DNA of 64,000 nt, taken from the NCBI RefSeq assembly GCF_001649575.2, contig NC_051444.1:21347160-21411159 (forward strand), written 5' to 3'. Position 1 is the stretch's first letter, and each line of letters opens with the position of its first letter. A program made the translations under genes and the position numbers. The notes under the pieces are model-generated. The model saw only the letters and a list, made by a program, of their open reading frames with translations, ran no database searches and was not told the DNA's origin. Origin of the DNA: Kryptolebias marmoratus (lineage: Eukaryota > Chordata > Actinopteri > Cyprinodontiformes > Rivulidae). Positions 33,680 through 44,952 of the stretch are shown one piece after another.

Positions 33680-35570
33680 CAAAAAAATAACGAAAATACT
33701 TCAGAAGCTAAAGTATCATTGGTGACATCAACATGTTCTGTAAGGTTCTCATAGTGAGAAACCAAGGTCATCACATTAAAAGTAAGATATGTGAAGTAAA
33801 TGACATCAGTTTTATAATATAGTTTACTGAGAGATATTGGGCTCAGGTATTTGTGTGGATTTTCACAAAACTGTTGAATTGTCTCTTAGAAGAACCAAAC
33901 TTTCTTGTAATTTTTCCAAAATGGTAAACAGCAACTGTTATCCAGGCTTTCTTTTCTTTCCTTCATTTTTATTAATTATAGTTAATCAAATTCTTGTAGC
34001 CGGCCATTTTTAAAGGTCTAGTTGACACACAGCTGACAATCATTCAAGAATAAAACAACACCTTCACTTAGACAATGATCCAGTGTTGTATCTAGACATA
34101 ACAAATAGGGAAATAGCAAAAAAACAACCAAACAAATGAATAAAAAACAGCTGAAACTCAGTTTGTCATGAGAAGGCTGTTGCAAAGAGACATTGTGGTC
34201 TTAGCTGCACCTTTAAACATGTTAAGTTAACAGTTTGACAAGTATAAAAGACAATTTTGTCAACAACAAGGTGATTCCATTCATCCATTATCCATCCATC
34301 TGTTAAACTTTCTAACTCTTGTTAAATTATGTTAATCTGCTGTTTTGTTTTGGGGTGTTTTTCTCCTCTGCTAACATAGTAAATCAGAATAATAATCTCA
34401 CACTGGAAAGTTAACACATTTATTTACAAGTTAAATGGGAAAATCAAGAATTTTGAGGACAGTAGATTAATTGTGTCCAGGAGAGTGAAATCTTTGGACA
34501 ATAAAATGTAGGAAAATCTCCAGCAATATGGTAATTTAATTAGTTGGATTTACTATTTATAGACATGACAATAAATGTTTTTGGATATTTACATTCTAAA
34601 TTAGACTTGTTAAATCTGCCTTGCCAAAGATGGTGTCAAAAGAAAAAAAGAGTGAAAACACCCTTCTAACCTTGTTTCCTTTAAAAATAAACCTATTGGG
34701 AAAATTTTAAGTGCACTAAGAAATTCTCGAATTTGCACAGTCTCATACTTAATGAAAATGTTCATCTGAAGCCACTTTCTCAATGGCATGATGTGTCATT
34801 AGAAGGGCTGAAATTACAGTGTTTTTTTAAAAGTAGTACATGAGTAAAAGCATGTATAAGGGCAAATAACATAGATTTAAATTTGGAATTGGGAGGGATT
34901 TTTAATTAGAACTAATGCACAAAAATAATTGTAAAGTGCTGAACTGAAAAACATTTCTGTTTTTGATATGCAACAAAACCCAAACAACTCTCAAAACGCA
35001 ATAATTCACACATAGATATTAACAAAGAACACCAATTGTAGCCAAGAAGCTGCTGCAATGGCCATTTTATTTCACCAACAAGGGACACTGACAATTGTTA
35101 TTGTTCATCATTTTGAGTTAGATGTCTAATTTCTAAGTAAGACACATGAAGTAAAGGTTTGTGACTAAATTTTTAATGTCCTCTAAACTTTTGTTTTCTT
35201 TCTTAGAATTTAATAACAAAACTAAATGGGTTTGGGTTGGTAAAAAAAAAAAATCCTGCAGGAATTAAAATACACTGTTTGTTTTTTGTTTATTTTTCAG
35301 AAAGTTGACAGTGAGCACCAGCAGGTATAAATATGCACACTGGAAAATGATGCTGGAGGTACCTTAGGCACTGAAACTGATCCTGAAGCCTAATGGCATG
35401 ACAATCAGAGCAACTTTTCCCGTCTGAACAGAAATCAGGAAGTGTAGAGAATACAAAAGAACAAGGCATTGTGGGAAAAGAGATTAGCATAAGAACAGAA
35501 ATTTGAATGACTTTAAATATAAACCATCACTTCCTTCTCTTACAGAGACCTAATGGCCCCATGAGGAACT
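33680..35570. other. AT-rich sequence, nothing recognised
   Basis: No gene. A short piece at 34277-34321 (TCATCCATTATCCATCCATC) may be the end of another minus-strand SINE copy, but it is too short to call. Confidence 0.3.
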
Positions 35571-35574
35571 GAGG

Positions 35575-36405
35575 GCATTATAGTTGTTTTGGTCAAACCT
35601 TGTAAAATGACTTTATTAGGTGCAATCTTATGCAATATTTTGAGGTCTTGTGAGCTGTAATAGCACTGAGAATGTATTGAGGATGACTCTCATTTAAAGA
35701 CATTTACATTTCAACAACAGACAGTGTTGACTTTAATAATTAATACCAAAGTTTTAAGCAAATATGTTTTGCAATAGGTTGAGCCCAAAGTATGTGTTGT
35801 GAATCACTCTCAGCTACTACCACATTGAATTTTAGCTCAGTATCTGTAAAACTGAGTTATAGCCATTTTTGTACTAGCTAATGTATACTAGTTGTGGTTG
35901 CCATCTTATATTGGAGTAACTCCAAAAGGTAATCACTTGTAGATGTATACCCAGTGATCACTTTCTGAGAGTTTCATTAAAATCCATCCAGTGGTATATG
36001 AAATATGTTGCTTACAAACAGCTGATAGCAGTAGTTATCGGCAACGTTTCAAAAACAGGTCTTGCATGATCAATTAGCACTCAGAGTATGTGTTGAGAAT
36101 GACTCCCAGCTAAAAACACTCCAAATTTCAGCTCAAAATTAGTCAAATTGGCTGATTTATAGCAATTTTTGTGTTTGCTAATGCCACTTAGCTCTGGTGG
36201 CCATTTTCAATCTTTTGACTCCAAACGTTATTCAGTTGTAGATGACTACCAAATGGTCACTGTCTGATACTTTCATTAAAATCTATTCAGTGGTTCATGA
36301 GATATTTTGCAAATGCTACAAATGGACAAACACACACGTGCACACAAGCACAAACACTATTGCCCTATACTTTTGCTGGCGGGTGTCTAAAATACACCAT
36401 GTTTG
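35575..36405 (+). repeat. Unclassified repeat element with tandem ~300-bp monomers (forward copy)
   Basis: Three successive monomers share the word AGAGTATGTGTTGAGAATGA or close variants, at about 35669 (monomer shortened by deletion), 35789 and 36085; the last two are 296 bases apart. Each continues with a CAGCTACTACCACATT-like stretch, a TTATAGCCATTTTTGT-like stretch, TGGTGGCCATTTTCAATCTT-like words and ATTAAAATCTATTCAGTGG. One end reads GTTTTGGTCAAACCTTGT (~35588), the other CACTATTGCCCTATAC then TTTTGCTGGCGGGTGTC (~36356-36388). Both ends recur in reverse at 42.0-42.7 kb, which defines an element about 0.8 kb long. No open frame. I cannot assign it to a named class. Confidence 0.7.
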
Positions 36406-38985
36406 TACTTCATAAGGCCCTTTTCACACTGAACAATGACCCCGCTACGTTCTTCACGACAAACACGACCTGTTAGAGCATGGGTAGAAGGAGGGGGGCT
36501 GACACCAATTGATTCAATACACTTATTCAGGCGGCTGATTTGGACCTTGGGGTGGGGATCTAAAAAAAAAGAATCAACTCGAAGCTACTGAGAGCAGGAT
36601 GTTGTCCACACTTCTCTTCATCATGGACATCTAAAACTCTCAACAGAATGTTCAGTTCAGCCTGCAGAGCTTGTTAGGCCAGAGACTAATAATGACTAAA
36701 TGCTTCACTGAATGTCACAGAAGGTCCTTCACTCCCATGGCCATTCATTATATAATTCCTATTTCTGCTGAATATAAATGATTGAAAACATCTTCATTAT
36801 TATTATTATTTTTAATTGAGCAAATTTGCCTGCCACGACTGATAGTTTTATGGAAGATTTCTAAAGAACAAACATTTTTAAAACAAACATATTAAGACAT
36901 TAAATGTTTTTAAGAATTTTAGTGCTAGTTTTTCTGTTCTGAACTGTACTTGTGTGGCAAAGGACATGTCTTCCACAAATAGGTGTAGGTGTAAGTGAGC
37001 GTGAAAGACTTTGGTGTGTGTGCGTGTGTGTGTGTGTGTGAAAGATTGTGTGTATCCCTAACATTGCTGTCACCAGTGGATTTTATATGTCAGCCTTGAC
37101 TACATGCTGGCTCCACTTCATCACCAGCTGCAGCCGAGCTCAGCTCCAGAAAAACTGGCAAACTGTTTGTCTGACTGCCTGTTTGACACACAATAAAACT
37201 GTGTCTCCATTAGATGGGCCTCTGTGGGCCTTAGGCACACACACACACACGCAGGAACACGCACACATAAAATTTAAGCCCATACATGCAACCATGTGCA
37301 CACACAACTGCTGTCAGACACATTTTCTGATAAATGTGCAAACTGACACATATCCCCTCAATGGATGTCCTTGTAGAAAGGTGTGTGCATGCTGTGTGCC
37401 TTTGTGACTATGTGTGTGTGTTCTTTTTCTGGAGACAACTGCTGTCTGTGCCAGATACCATCATAATGTTGGACAGGTGTACAACATGGTAATCAGGGAT
37501 TTACGAAACAGAGTGATTGTGTGTTGCGTGTGTCCATTTGTGAAAGAAAAAGAGAATGGACTGAATGAAAAAAAAAAAAAGAAGCAGGGGGGAAAGATGG
37601 CCAAGTATTCAGTAGTCTTTGTTTCTGCCTTTTTCCCAGAACCTTGCACTTGCCCCAACCTTCCTCATCTCGGAATTGCTGGTGATTAGGAATATGTGTG
37701 TGTTGTGTCCGAGTGAGTTGTCTGAACAAGGTCAGTCCCCTCTGTCCTCATTGCCCCTCAACTCTGTCGTCATTTCCCCTCTTTATCAGTCAATCACTCT
37801 CTTCCTCTTCATCCCCTCTTTCTTTCTTTCTTTCTCTCTCCATCGTTGTCTTTTACACATTAATCCCTGCCGGTCCCCACTTTGTTTTCCCTCCCACTCC
37901 TCTTCTTAATTTTCTACTCTTCCCAGGCTGTGGAGCTTAAATGACAGGGTGTCAGTGGACAGTGGATTCTTGAGCCAGGTTAGTTAATGTGTTAGCGACA
38001 GGCACACCTGCCAGTGGAGGAAAAAAAAAAGAACCATCAGAGATCGAGATATTTAGATAACAGAGAGCAAAAAAGTCAAACAATCATCGAAACAAAGTCA
38101 TCAAATTTGTACTTGCTTAACAGCCAGCTCAGATCCACGACTAATATTTTCATATTTATTTCTCTATCTGCCACTACAGTTCATATTGCACTGCCCTCAT
38201 AGATGCACACACATTAGCACATAGCGCTGTCAACCTAAATGATACTTTTCAACATCTTTCCATTTGCACCTCCTCCTCCTCTCGCCTTCCTGTGCCTTAA
38301 ATTATTCAGATCTCTCTACATTTGATTTAGCATGCCTCCTGTCTGCCATTTCCCCCTCTTTTTTATACATTTCATTATGTTGTATGACTTTAGACCCACT
38401 GGCTGGAAAATGACAATTATTTTGCTCCAGCAGCCAGCTATTAACAGAGCTGAAGAATACATGGAGTGCTGTGCAGAGAGGAGAATGCAGAGTAAGACGA
38501 AGACACATGCAACCTGTACGTGCAGGTGCAAAATGATACACATATTCCTACAGGTAAACACTGCATATACATTTTGTATAAGCAAAACTAAGGAACATAT
38601 GAGAAAATACAGTATTATTTAATGTCTTCTTCTTTTTTAAATGAATGCAAAGCTAATTACTAATTGTACTAAAATGTATGTAAAGACTCTTCTTGTGGCC
38701 AAGGCTACATGGGAAATATCCCACAAAAAGAGGAAACCAAAAAGAATGGTCTGCATCTGTGAAATAATGCCTTTTAGATGTATCTTTAGCTAGGCTAGGT
38801 AGTGAATTCAACCCATATCTAATGGTAGCTTGTTTGGCCTTTTCATCAGTTTTGCATAAATATATATGAGCCACGGGGAAACATGCAAGGGACCTAATAG
38901 AAATGAATGAACTGCTCAACCATATATTTGCCATGAGAGATATGCAGCTTGTGATTGGAAAGGGCATCCACTATCTGCAATATTG
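36406..38985. other. Unique sequence with GT/CA and pyrimidine tracts, nothing recognised
   Basis: (GT)n at 37014-37040, CA-rich sequence at 37230-37320 and a pyrimidine-rich stretch at 37735-37915. Several open frames here (119 codons at 37048-37407, for example) are driven by these simple tracts and have no domain. 38140-38560 is better balanced, without a recognised function. Confidence 0.3.
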
Positions 38986-39235
38986 ATAATACTTTTCAAA
39001 TTTCATCTGCTTTTGTTTGCGTTCTGCGGCCGCCTGTTTAAACATGGCGAGAATTATAATGAGGCCAAACATTATCTCCACCAGTTGTTCGAGGCTGAAC
39101 ATATAACTTTATCACTGAAATGATTCCCGTGGTTTGGCTGCATTGTAGCGTTTCCATTAGAGCTTGGCTATCTGACAGAATTCCAACCAATCGGCAGCAA
39201 CAGTGGCCCTCGTCTGGTGGCCAAGCAGTGCCTGT
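38986..39235. promoter_or_regulatory. Candidate conserved noncoding block
   Basis: A clean stretch without simple repeats: AAACATGGCGAGAATTATAA (~39040), GGCTGAACATATAACTTTAT, TAGCGTTTCCATTAGAGCTT and AATTCCAACCAATCGGCAGC. It includes a CCAAT-type word (39186). It lies directly before a (GT)n run at 39256-39278. Enhancer-like by texture only. Confidence 0.3.
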
Positions 39236-39255
39236 GCCTGTGTCACTGTGTTCTG

Positions 39256-39278
39256 CGTGTGTGTGTGTGTGTGTGTGT
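39256..39278 (+). repeat. (GT)n microsatellite
   Basis: About 11 perfect GT units. Confidence 0.9.
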
Positions 39279-39439
39279 ATGTGCCAGGATGTATAAATGT
39301 TACCATCTTTGGCCAAATATACCAGAGGACAATGTGAACTCACATTATCTTACCTTAAAAGATATTTATTTAGGATCAAAAGTTTGTGTGTATTGGGAAA
39401 TCACTTGGCATTTCTTCCTTTAACCCTTTCCTTCCACCC

Positions 39440-39590
39440 CATTATGTTTTATACCATCTTATAAGGAACCTTTATCACCCACCACCAAAAGGTGAACAAT
39501 AGTGGGTTTTTTTTAATATTGGTGTGTGTTTGTATGTCTGTCTGTTACCAAATATCTCGTGAACCACTGTGAACCTTTGTTTTTATTTTA
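39440..39590 (-). repeat. Terminal fragment of the ~300-bp-monomer repeat
   Basis: ACAATAGTGGG, GGTGTGTGTTTGTATGTCTG and TACCAAATATCTCGTGAACCACTG match, in reverse, the end of the 36.3 kb copy (its AGTGGTTCATGAGATATTTT and AAACACTATTGCCC), so only the terminal part of the element is present here. Confidence 0.5.
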
Positions 39591-41150
39591 TATTGCATAT
39601 TCTCTCTTCTGTCCAGTGTCTATATTTTAAACACCCTTTTTAACATACTAGCATACTGGCTGTTTACTTCTTGAACACAGAACTACCGCAGACAGTGAAA
39701 CAACTTTTAATAAGTTGAGTTGAATATAGTAGGAACTAACTATGGCCTGAAAAATAAGTTCTTTTTTGTTATATGGGGAAAATACAGAGCATCTAATTAC
39801 AACACATTGAAAGTACTATCTGGACTATTGGAGTATTTTCGGATAAACTTGTTTTAGATATGTACAATTCTGTTTCATGAATATCTGTTTTGTTTTTGTT
39901 TTTGTTCTTTTTGTTTTTGTTTTTTTCAAAAAACAGCCAATTCAAACTTTTGTACAGTTGAGGCCCAATGTGTAAACCAAGCTGGATTTTTTTTTTTTTT
40001 TTTAAGAATTGGACCCTAACACTTTCTGTAATTTTGTATGGCCATCAGTATTTCTGCATTCTAATCTCTGTATTTCAGCTTTGGTCTGTCAAAACAAACA
40101 ACAGGTGCAGCAGATGTCATAAATTTGGAGTTTGATTTCTTTCTTTAGTTTCTAAAAAAATCATTTTGTTTTACTTGATTGCCTTTCATTCTAAAACACA
40201 CAAACACACACTTTTTCTTCATACCTTCTTTGAAGTTTTTTTTTTTCAAAAGATTCTCAACTGCAGAAATATGCAGAGGTGAAGTGTATTATATATCCTC
40301 TTAAGAAAGCACAGGAATCAGTCTTGCTTGATTGCTTCTCATAGTGCCTCACAGAAAGGGTGAGGGCAGGTTATCCATGTAGAAAAAGCACAGCAGATAT
40401 CATACACCAAGCTCTGTCATGCACAAAGACATTGGAAAAAAGTACCCAGACAATCTTTTATCCCGGAGTTGCTGAAATCCCCAACACACACCCTCCGACG
40501 AGCAGCTCAGCGCCCACATAGGGACTCAGGGTTATTTGAACTAAAGCTTTGTATGGGGTTACAGGCAGCGTTCAAGCTCTAAGACCAGGGTTGGTCTGAT
40601 GCCTAACGTAGACTTATGGTGATCTTGGTGACTTGGCCAAATGTTGCAGCCCAGATCGAGCTGCGTCACCAGGGATAGACATATCAGAGGAGCTCAGTGA
40701 AGCTGGCAGATCATGATAGTCATCTTAGGGAGAGGGGTCCCAGTGATTAAATCCAGGCTGTTGGATCCCACCCTCTGGCACTTGACCACACACATGCACA
40801 CATGTCTGCGTGTGCTCACACACACACATGCGGACACCCACCCACCCACACACAAGACCACAGCCACATACACACAAGGATGCATGTGTGTCCAGAGTCC
40901 CAAACCCAGGATCATTAATATTTGCACATTATAACCCTCCTCTTTCCTTACACTGCTGCCACCAGATATACCAGCTGGGTCCGCCTTTCCATTACCATAA
41001 CACCATCAGTGTGTGTGTGTGTATTTTCATGGCTATATCTGGCTACATGTATTTACTCGGGTGAGATTTTGTGGTGTGTCTGCCAGTTCGTTCACACTTG
41101 CTGGTACTGTATTGTATGTTGGTATATGTGATATTAATGCTTGTGCCTTT
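39591..41150. other. AT-rich then CA-rich sequence, nothing recognised
   Basis: Poly-T at 39987-40003, interrupted T-rich sequence at 39890-39925, CA/GT-rich sequence at 40790-40880 and a (GT)n run at 41009-41022. 40440-40780 is balanced but unassigned. Confidence 0.3.
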
Positions 41151-41310
41151 TCTTTTGTATGCTTCCTGCAGTGGGCATGCATATTAAAAATGAATTTTGG
41201 AGCTAAATTGTATAATGATTTCTCGGAAAACAATAAATTGAGGTTCCAAATAAAGGCCATTATGGAAATGAGATTATGGCGCAATTGAATTAGGCTGTAA
41301 TCACCGTTTC
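41151..41310. promoter_or_regulatory. Candidate conserved noncoding block
   Basis: TGGGCATGCATATTAAAAAT, GAGCTAAATTGTATAATGAT, AAAGGCCATTATGGAAATGA and GCGCAATTGAATTAGGCTGT follow each other without gaps of simple sequence. ATGCATATTA and ATTGAATTAGG resemble POU and homeodomain sites. The upstream TTCCTGCAG looks like a splice acceptor, but the sequence after it meets stops in all frames, so an exon is not supported. Confidence 0.3.
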
Positions 41311-41802
41311 TATATGTCATTACAATGCAACTTTATACAGCATTACTCTGTGCCTAAGGCTATAAATGACAAACACTGTTTCTTTGAGGAGTATTTCACT
41401 ACATCCACAAGGGGAGGGTTTAATTCAGATCTAGTCATTGCATCTCCACCTTTGTCACTTTGTTTTAGATTTGACATTATTCTCATTTGGTCAGACACAC
41501 ATTGTTGAATGTAACAATTCACCCGCATGCTGCAGAGCAAAATAGGATTGGAGTGAAAATTATCTATGAATGTCAATAGTTTCTTTATATACTTCCTTAA
41601 TATAATCAGTTCTCAACTCAATATTTGACTAATATTAGACTAACTCACTATGAGGTTGTACTGGTCAGGGATACTTTTTAAATTTGTACAAATCTATTTC
41701 TAATTGTTCTCGCTCTGGTGGAAAGATTTTCCCCACTGGGAGATACTGATAAATGTTTGTTTTTTGTTTGCTTTAAGAATTATTTTGGTATTTCAATAGC
41801 AG

Positions 41803-41842
41803 TACTACTACTATTACTACTACTACAACTAACAACAACAAC
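41803..41842 (+). repeat. Imperfect (ACT)n / (AAC)n trinucleotide repeat
   Basis: ACTACTACTATTACTACTAC followed by ACAACTAACAACAACAACA. Confidence 0.85.
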
Positions 41843-42004
41843 ATTTATAATAGCACTATATTTTCCAACAACAGACAAGTATACAAGGATAAAATATGCA
41901 ATGCATTTATCAGAAATTGGCAACCATTTTAACATGGATAAAAGTTCTAAGAATGGTTTTGTTGTTAGTAAGAGACCTAGACCTTAGGTCATGAGTTCAC
42001 TTTT

Positions 42005-42705
42005 CCAGATATTTTTTGCTCACCACCAAAGATGAAGAGGCAATACTGTTTTTGCTCATGTTTCTGTGTGCATGTGGGTGTTTATCAGTTTGTAGCATGA
42101 GCAAAACATCCCATAAACCACTGGACAGAATTTATGGAAATCTTCCAAAAGTAAGCACTGGATGTAGATCTACAACTGAATAACCTTTGGAGTCAATCAC
42201 ATTCAAGATGGCCACCACAGCTACATGATTTTATCAGACACAACAATAGCTATACTACAGCCATTTTTAAAGATACTGAGCTAAAATTAGATGTGGTAGT
42301 ATGTGACAGTCATACCTAATATATTTCCCTAGGACTACACATTGCATGAGATTTTTGCTTAAAACTTAAGCATTCATTTTTGGTATCAACCTTGTTGCCT
42401 GTTAGCAAAATATTTCATGAACCACTGAATAAGTTTTAATTGGAAAAATAATCATTGGGTGGACATTTTAGATTTAACCCAATGCAAGATGGCCATTACA
42501 GCTAATTGACCTTGGCCAACACAAAATGGCTATAAATTAAGTCATTTTACAGATATTGAGCTAAGGTTTGATGCAATAATAGCTAAGAGGGATTAACAAA
42601 ATGTACTCCAAGTGCAAACACATACTTTTTTTATATTTTATTAACATATTGAGATTGTACATCATAGCAATGACAAAGTTTGACCAAAACATCTAGAATT
42701 CTGAC
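42005..42705 (-). repeat. Unclassified repeat element with tandem ~300-bp monomers (reverse copy)
   Basis: Two monomers start with AAACCACTGGACAGAATTTA (~42115) and AACCACTGAATAAGTTTTAA (~42420), about 304 bases apart. Each continues through TTTGGAGTCAATCACATTCA, AAGATGGCCACCACAGCTAC, ACAGATATTGAGCTAAGGTT and related words. The low-coordinate end has TGCTCACCACCAAAG and the high-coordinate end ACAAAGTTTGACCAAAAC, which are the reverse of the two ends of the 35.6-36.4 kb copy. No coding capacity. Confidence 0.7.
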
Positions 42706-44084
42706 ACAAAAGGTGGCAGATAATAAGTATTTCCTCAAAGAATGCTAGGCCATTTAATCGTTTACAGATTTTTAATGATTTCAGAGACACAATTTTGAAA
42801 ACAGAACCCCCTTTTTTTCAAAACAGTTCACACAATTAGCACAATCACACTCCCAATTAGCAGAACACCTTAGATCGTTTGCAAAACGAAACAAGAAAAT
42901 ATACACAAATTTAAAAAAATAAGCTGTAGTTTGTCACCATATCAAACTCACAGATTTATATAATTTAATGTTTTTATTTTCTTTTTTTTAACAATTTACA
43001 CATCGATGTGCTAAATTCAAACACTTTTAGCACTTTAACTTTCTGCGTGAGGAAAAGTAAGTGAGGTTTAAAAAAAATACATGAAGAAATTCACTAAGAA
43101 ATTCACTAAATAAGACCAATACTGATGAAAAGATGTATTTCTTGCCATGAACTCAAGCAGGTCAACATGAAAGTAGGAACAAATATTTCTTTCAGTTTTC
43201 TTACTACTGTAAGCTCAGCAAACATTTGTGTAGACAAATGTTGTAAAAAAAAATAAATATCCAACACACTTAGAGTAACAGGGGAAAACAAAACAAAATG
43301 TAAAAAATAAACACATAAATAAAAATCTTCTTCTCATTCAACAGATGGATCTGGCCATAAGTTTGTTTCTTTAATTTTCTGCTTTTTTCGGGTTTTTACC
43401 TGACATTACAGGTTATATGTTTATTTGAAAGGCAACATGGGAAGTATTTCTGTCTGTGTCAAATTAATCCCTGCCAGATGCTGTGAAAGTATAGTGCTTG
43501 CTTATACCTGATAAGTGTGTTTTCAATTAAGTACATCTCACTGCACGATGATGTGAACTCACCACACCAGCTGGTGTTAACTCACTGCACTAATGTAAAT
43601 AAAGCAGTTACTATGAATCATACATTATACTATTACATATAAATAAAAAAATTGCTTTGCAAAAATAAAATACAAATAAAAAAAAAACAACTACAACAAA
43701 ACTTTTTATTGGCTTGTCGTGTTTCCAGTGAGATTAGCCTCTCCCACCAGGGGGTTAAGACTAGGAGACAGGAAGTAGTTTTTACCAAATAAAAAAGAAA
43801 GCAAGTACACCACCACAAATAACTGGAGCTCAATAATACAAAAAATGAATATAAGAAACAATACAACTTTTTTTAAGCAGAAATCAACACCTTTGTCAAG
43901 GGTGAGGGTTGAGTTTATGAAGACCAGCAAGTAATAACAGTGTTGGAGTTTCATGTTTAATATACTTGACTTAATCTCTTCATTCCTTGTTTTGTTTGAC
44001 TGTTCTTAGTAATATATTCATTAAATAATTACAGATAGACCTTTTGTTGATGGCCTTAAGTAATAAAATCACTTCTTTTCTCAG
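42706..44084. other. AT-rich sequence, possibly including an old mariner-type noncoding element
   Basis: 42815-42900 (CACACAATTAGCACAATCAC, ACTCCCAATTAGCAGAACAC, TTTGCAAAACGAAAC) recalls a common fish repeat with TTTTGCAAA words. Boundaries are not visible. The rest is AT-rich with no coding frame. Confidence 0.25.
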
Positions 44085-44147
44085 TTAATGATCCATTAGT
44101 CTGGTATGACGCATGTCAGCGCTTCAAGACCTCCTACGAGAGTTTAG
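44085..44147 (+). other. Candidate 63-nt coding exon, phase 1-1
   Basis: A good acceptor (AATCACTTCTTTTCTCAG, ending 44084) is followed by 63 nt and then GTAGGA. Only one frame is open; it starts after two bases and reads NDPLVWYDACQRFKTSYESL, leaving one base before the donor. That gives a symmetric phase 1-1 exon of a length divisible by three. The residue mix (two Trp/Tyr pairs, Cys, charged helix-like run) and GC content look more coding than any other short frame in the window. I do not recognise the protein; the WYDACQRFK stretch faintly recalls helical domains such as RGS, but the spacing does not fit. The donor is only moderate. No partner exon was found within the window. Confidence 0.35.
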
Positions 44148-44724
44148 GTAGGAAAAACAATTGTTTACCAGCTGAACCAGTTACTTTACATCTTTAGCAA
44201 TGTGTCTAATCCTGGACCATTCACACATGAGATAATTGAAATTCTTGTTGCAGAGATTACTAATCTATCATCTTGCAAACAATAGTCATATACACCAGCA
44301 AGAACACATGCACACAAATTGAGCCTATCATCACCAATGAGAGTCATCTCCTCCTGTTTCCTATAGTCTGTAGGGATTTGTCAGTGCTCGTCAACCAACC
44401 TTGTCAACCGTGACAGTCATCCAGATGTCTCCTGCTGCCACAAAGATGACAGGAAGAGAAGAAGAGTGAAGAGATGGAGCTAGAGAGAGAGAGAGAGAGA
44501 GAAAGAAAGAGAGAGAGAATCTATAAACACTATAGTTGGACATCACTGAGCAATCAAAGTAAGAGCACAAAGAACTAACAATGTTGACAAGCACTATTAA
44601 AGTAGATTCCAAGTTTGTGGCACTACTGGGAATACAGAGTCTGTGAGGGAGTGGTCTGTTGGTCAGCTTCTCTGTTGAAGCGTAACTTTTATGTTTTTTT
44701 CCCCATTTTTATCGTGGTCTTTTC
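44148..44724. other. Unique sequence with a (GA)n tract
   Basis: (GA)n with two AAAG interruptions at 44481-44519. No gene or other repeat recognised. Confidence 0.5.
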
Positions 44725-44952
44725 ATTCACTCATGTTCCATAACAGTTTTATCCTGTTTAGGATAAAACAGGGGAAATGAAGCCTAACCCAGCTGTCACC
44801 AGGCAATAGGTGGGTACACTCTGGAAGGTCTTCAGACCATCACAAGGCAAACACAAAAACATACAAGACAAATAACTAATAATGCTCACAGTTAGTCCTA
44901 AGGCCAATTTAGTACTAAAAAATAACCTAAAATGGACTGTAAGAAGAAGCTA
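44725..44952 (-). repeat. V-SINE/DANA-like SINE, diverged copy
   Basis: The plus strand shows, in order, AGTTTTATCCTGTTTAGGAT, CCTAACCCAGCTGTCACCAG, GGTGGGTACACTCTGGAAGG, CCATCACAAGGCAAACACAA and AATTTAGTACTAAAAAATAA, a weak but ordered match to the reverse complement of the fish SINE body. It is more diverged than the other copies. Confidence 0.5.

Noticed and set aside
37048..37407. 119-codon frame
   Set aside because: Runs through CA/GT-rich simple sequence, with Cys/His/Thr-rich low complexity.
41170..41230. Possible exon after TTCCTGCAG
   Set aside because: All three frames stop soon after the acceptor and no donor fits.
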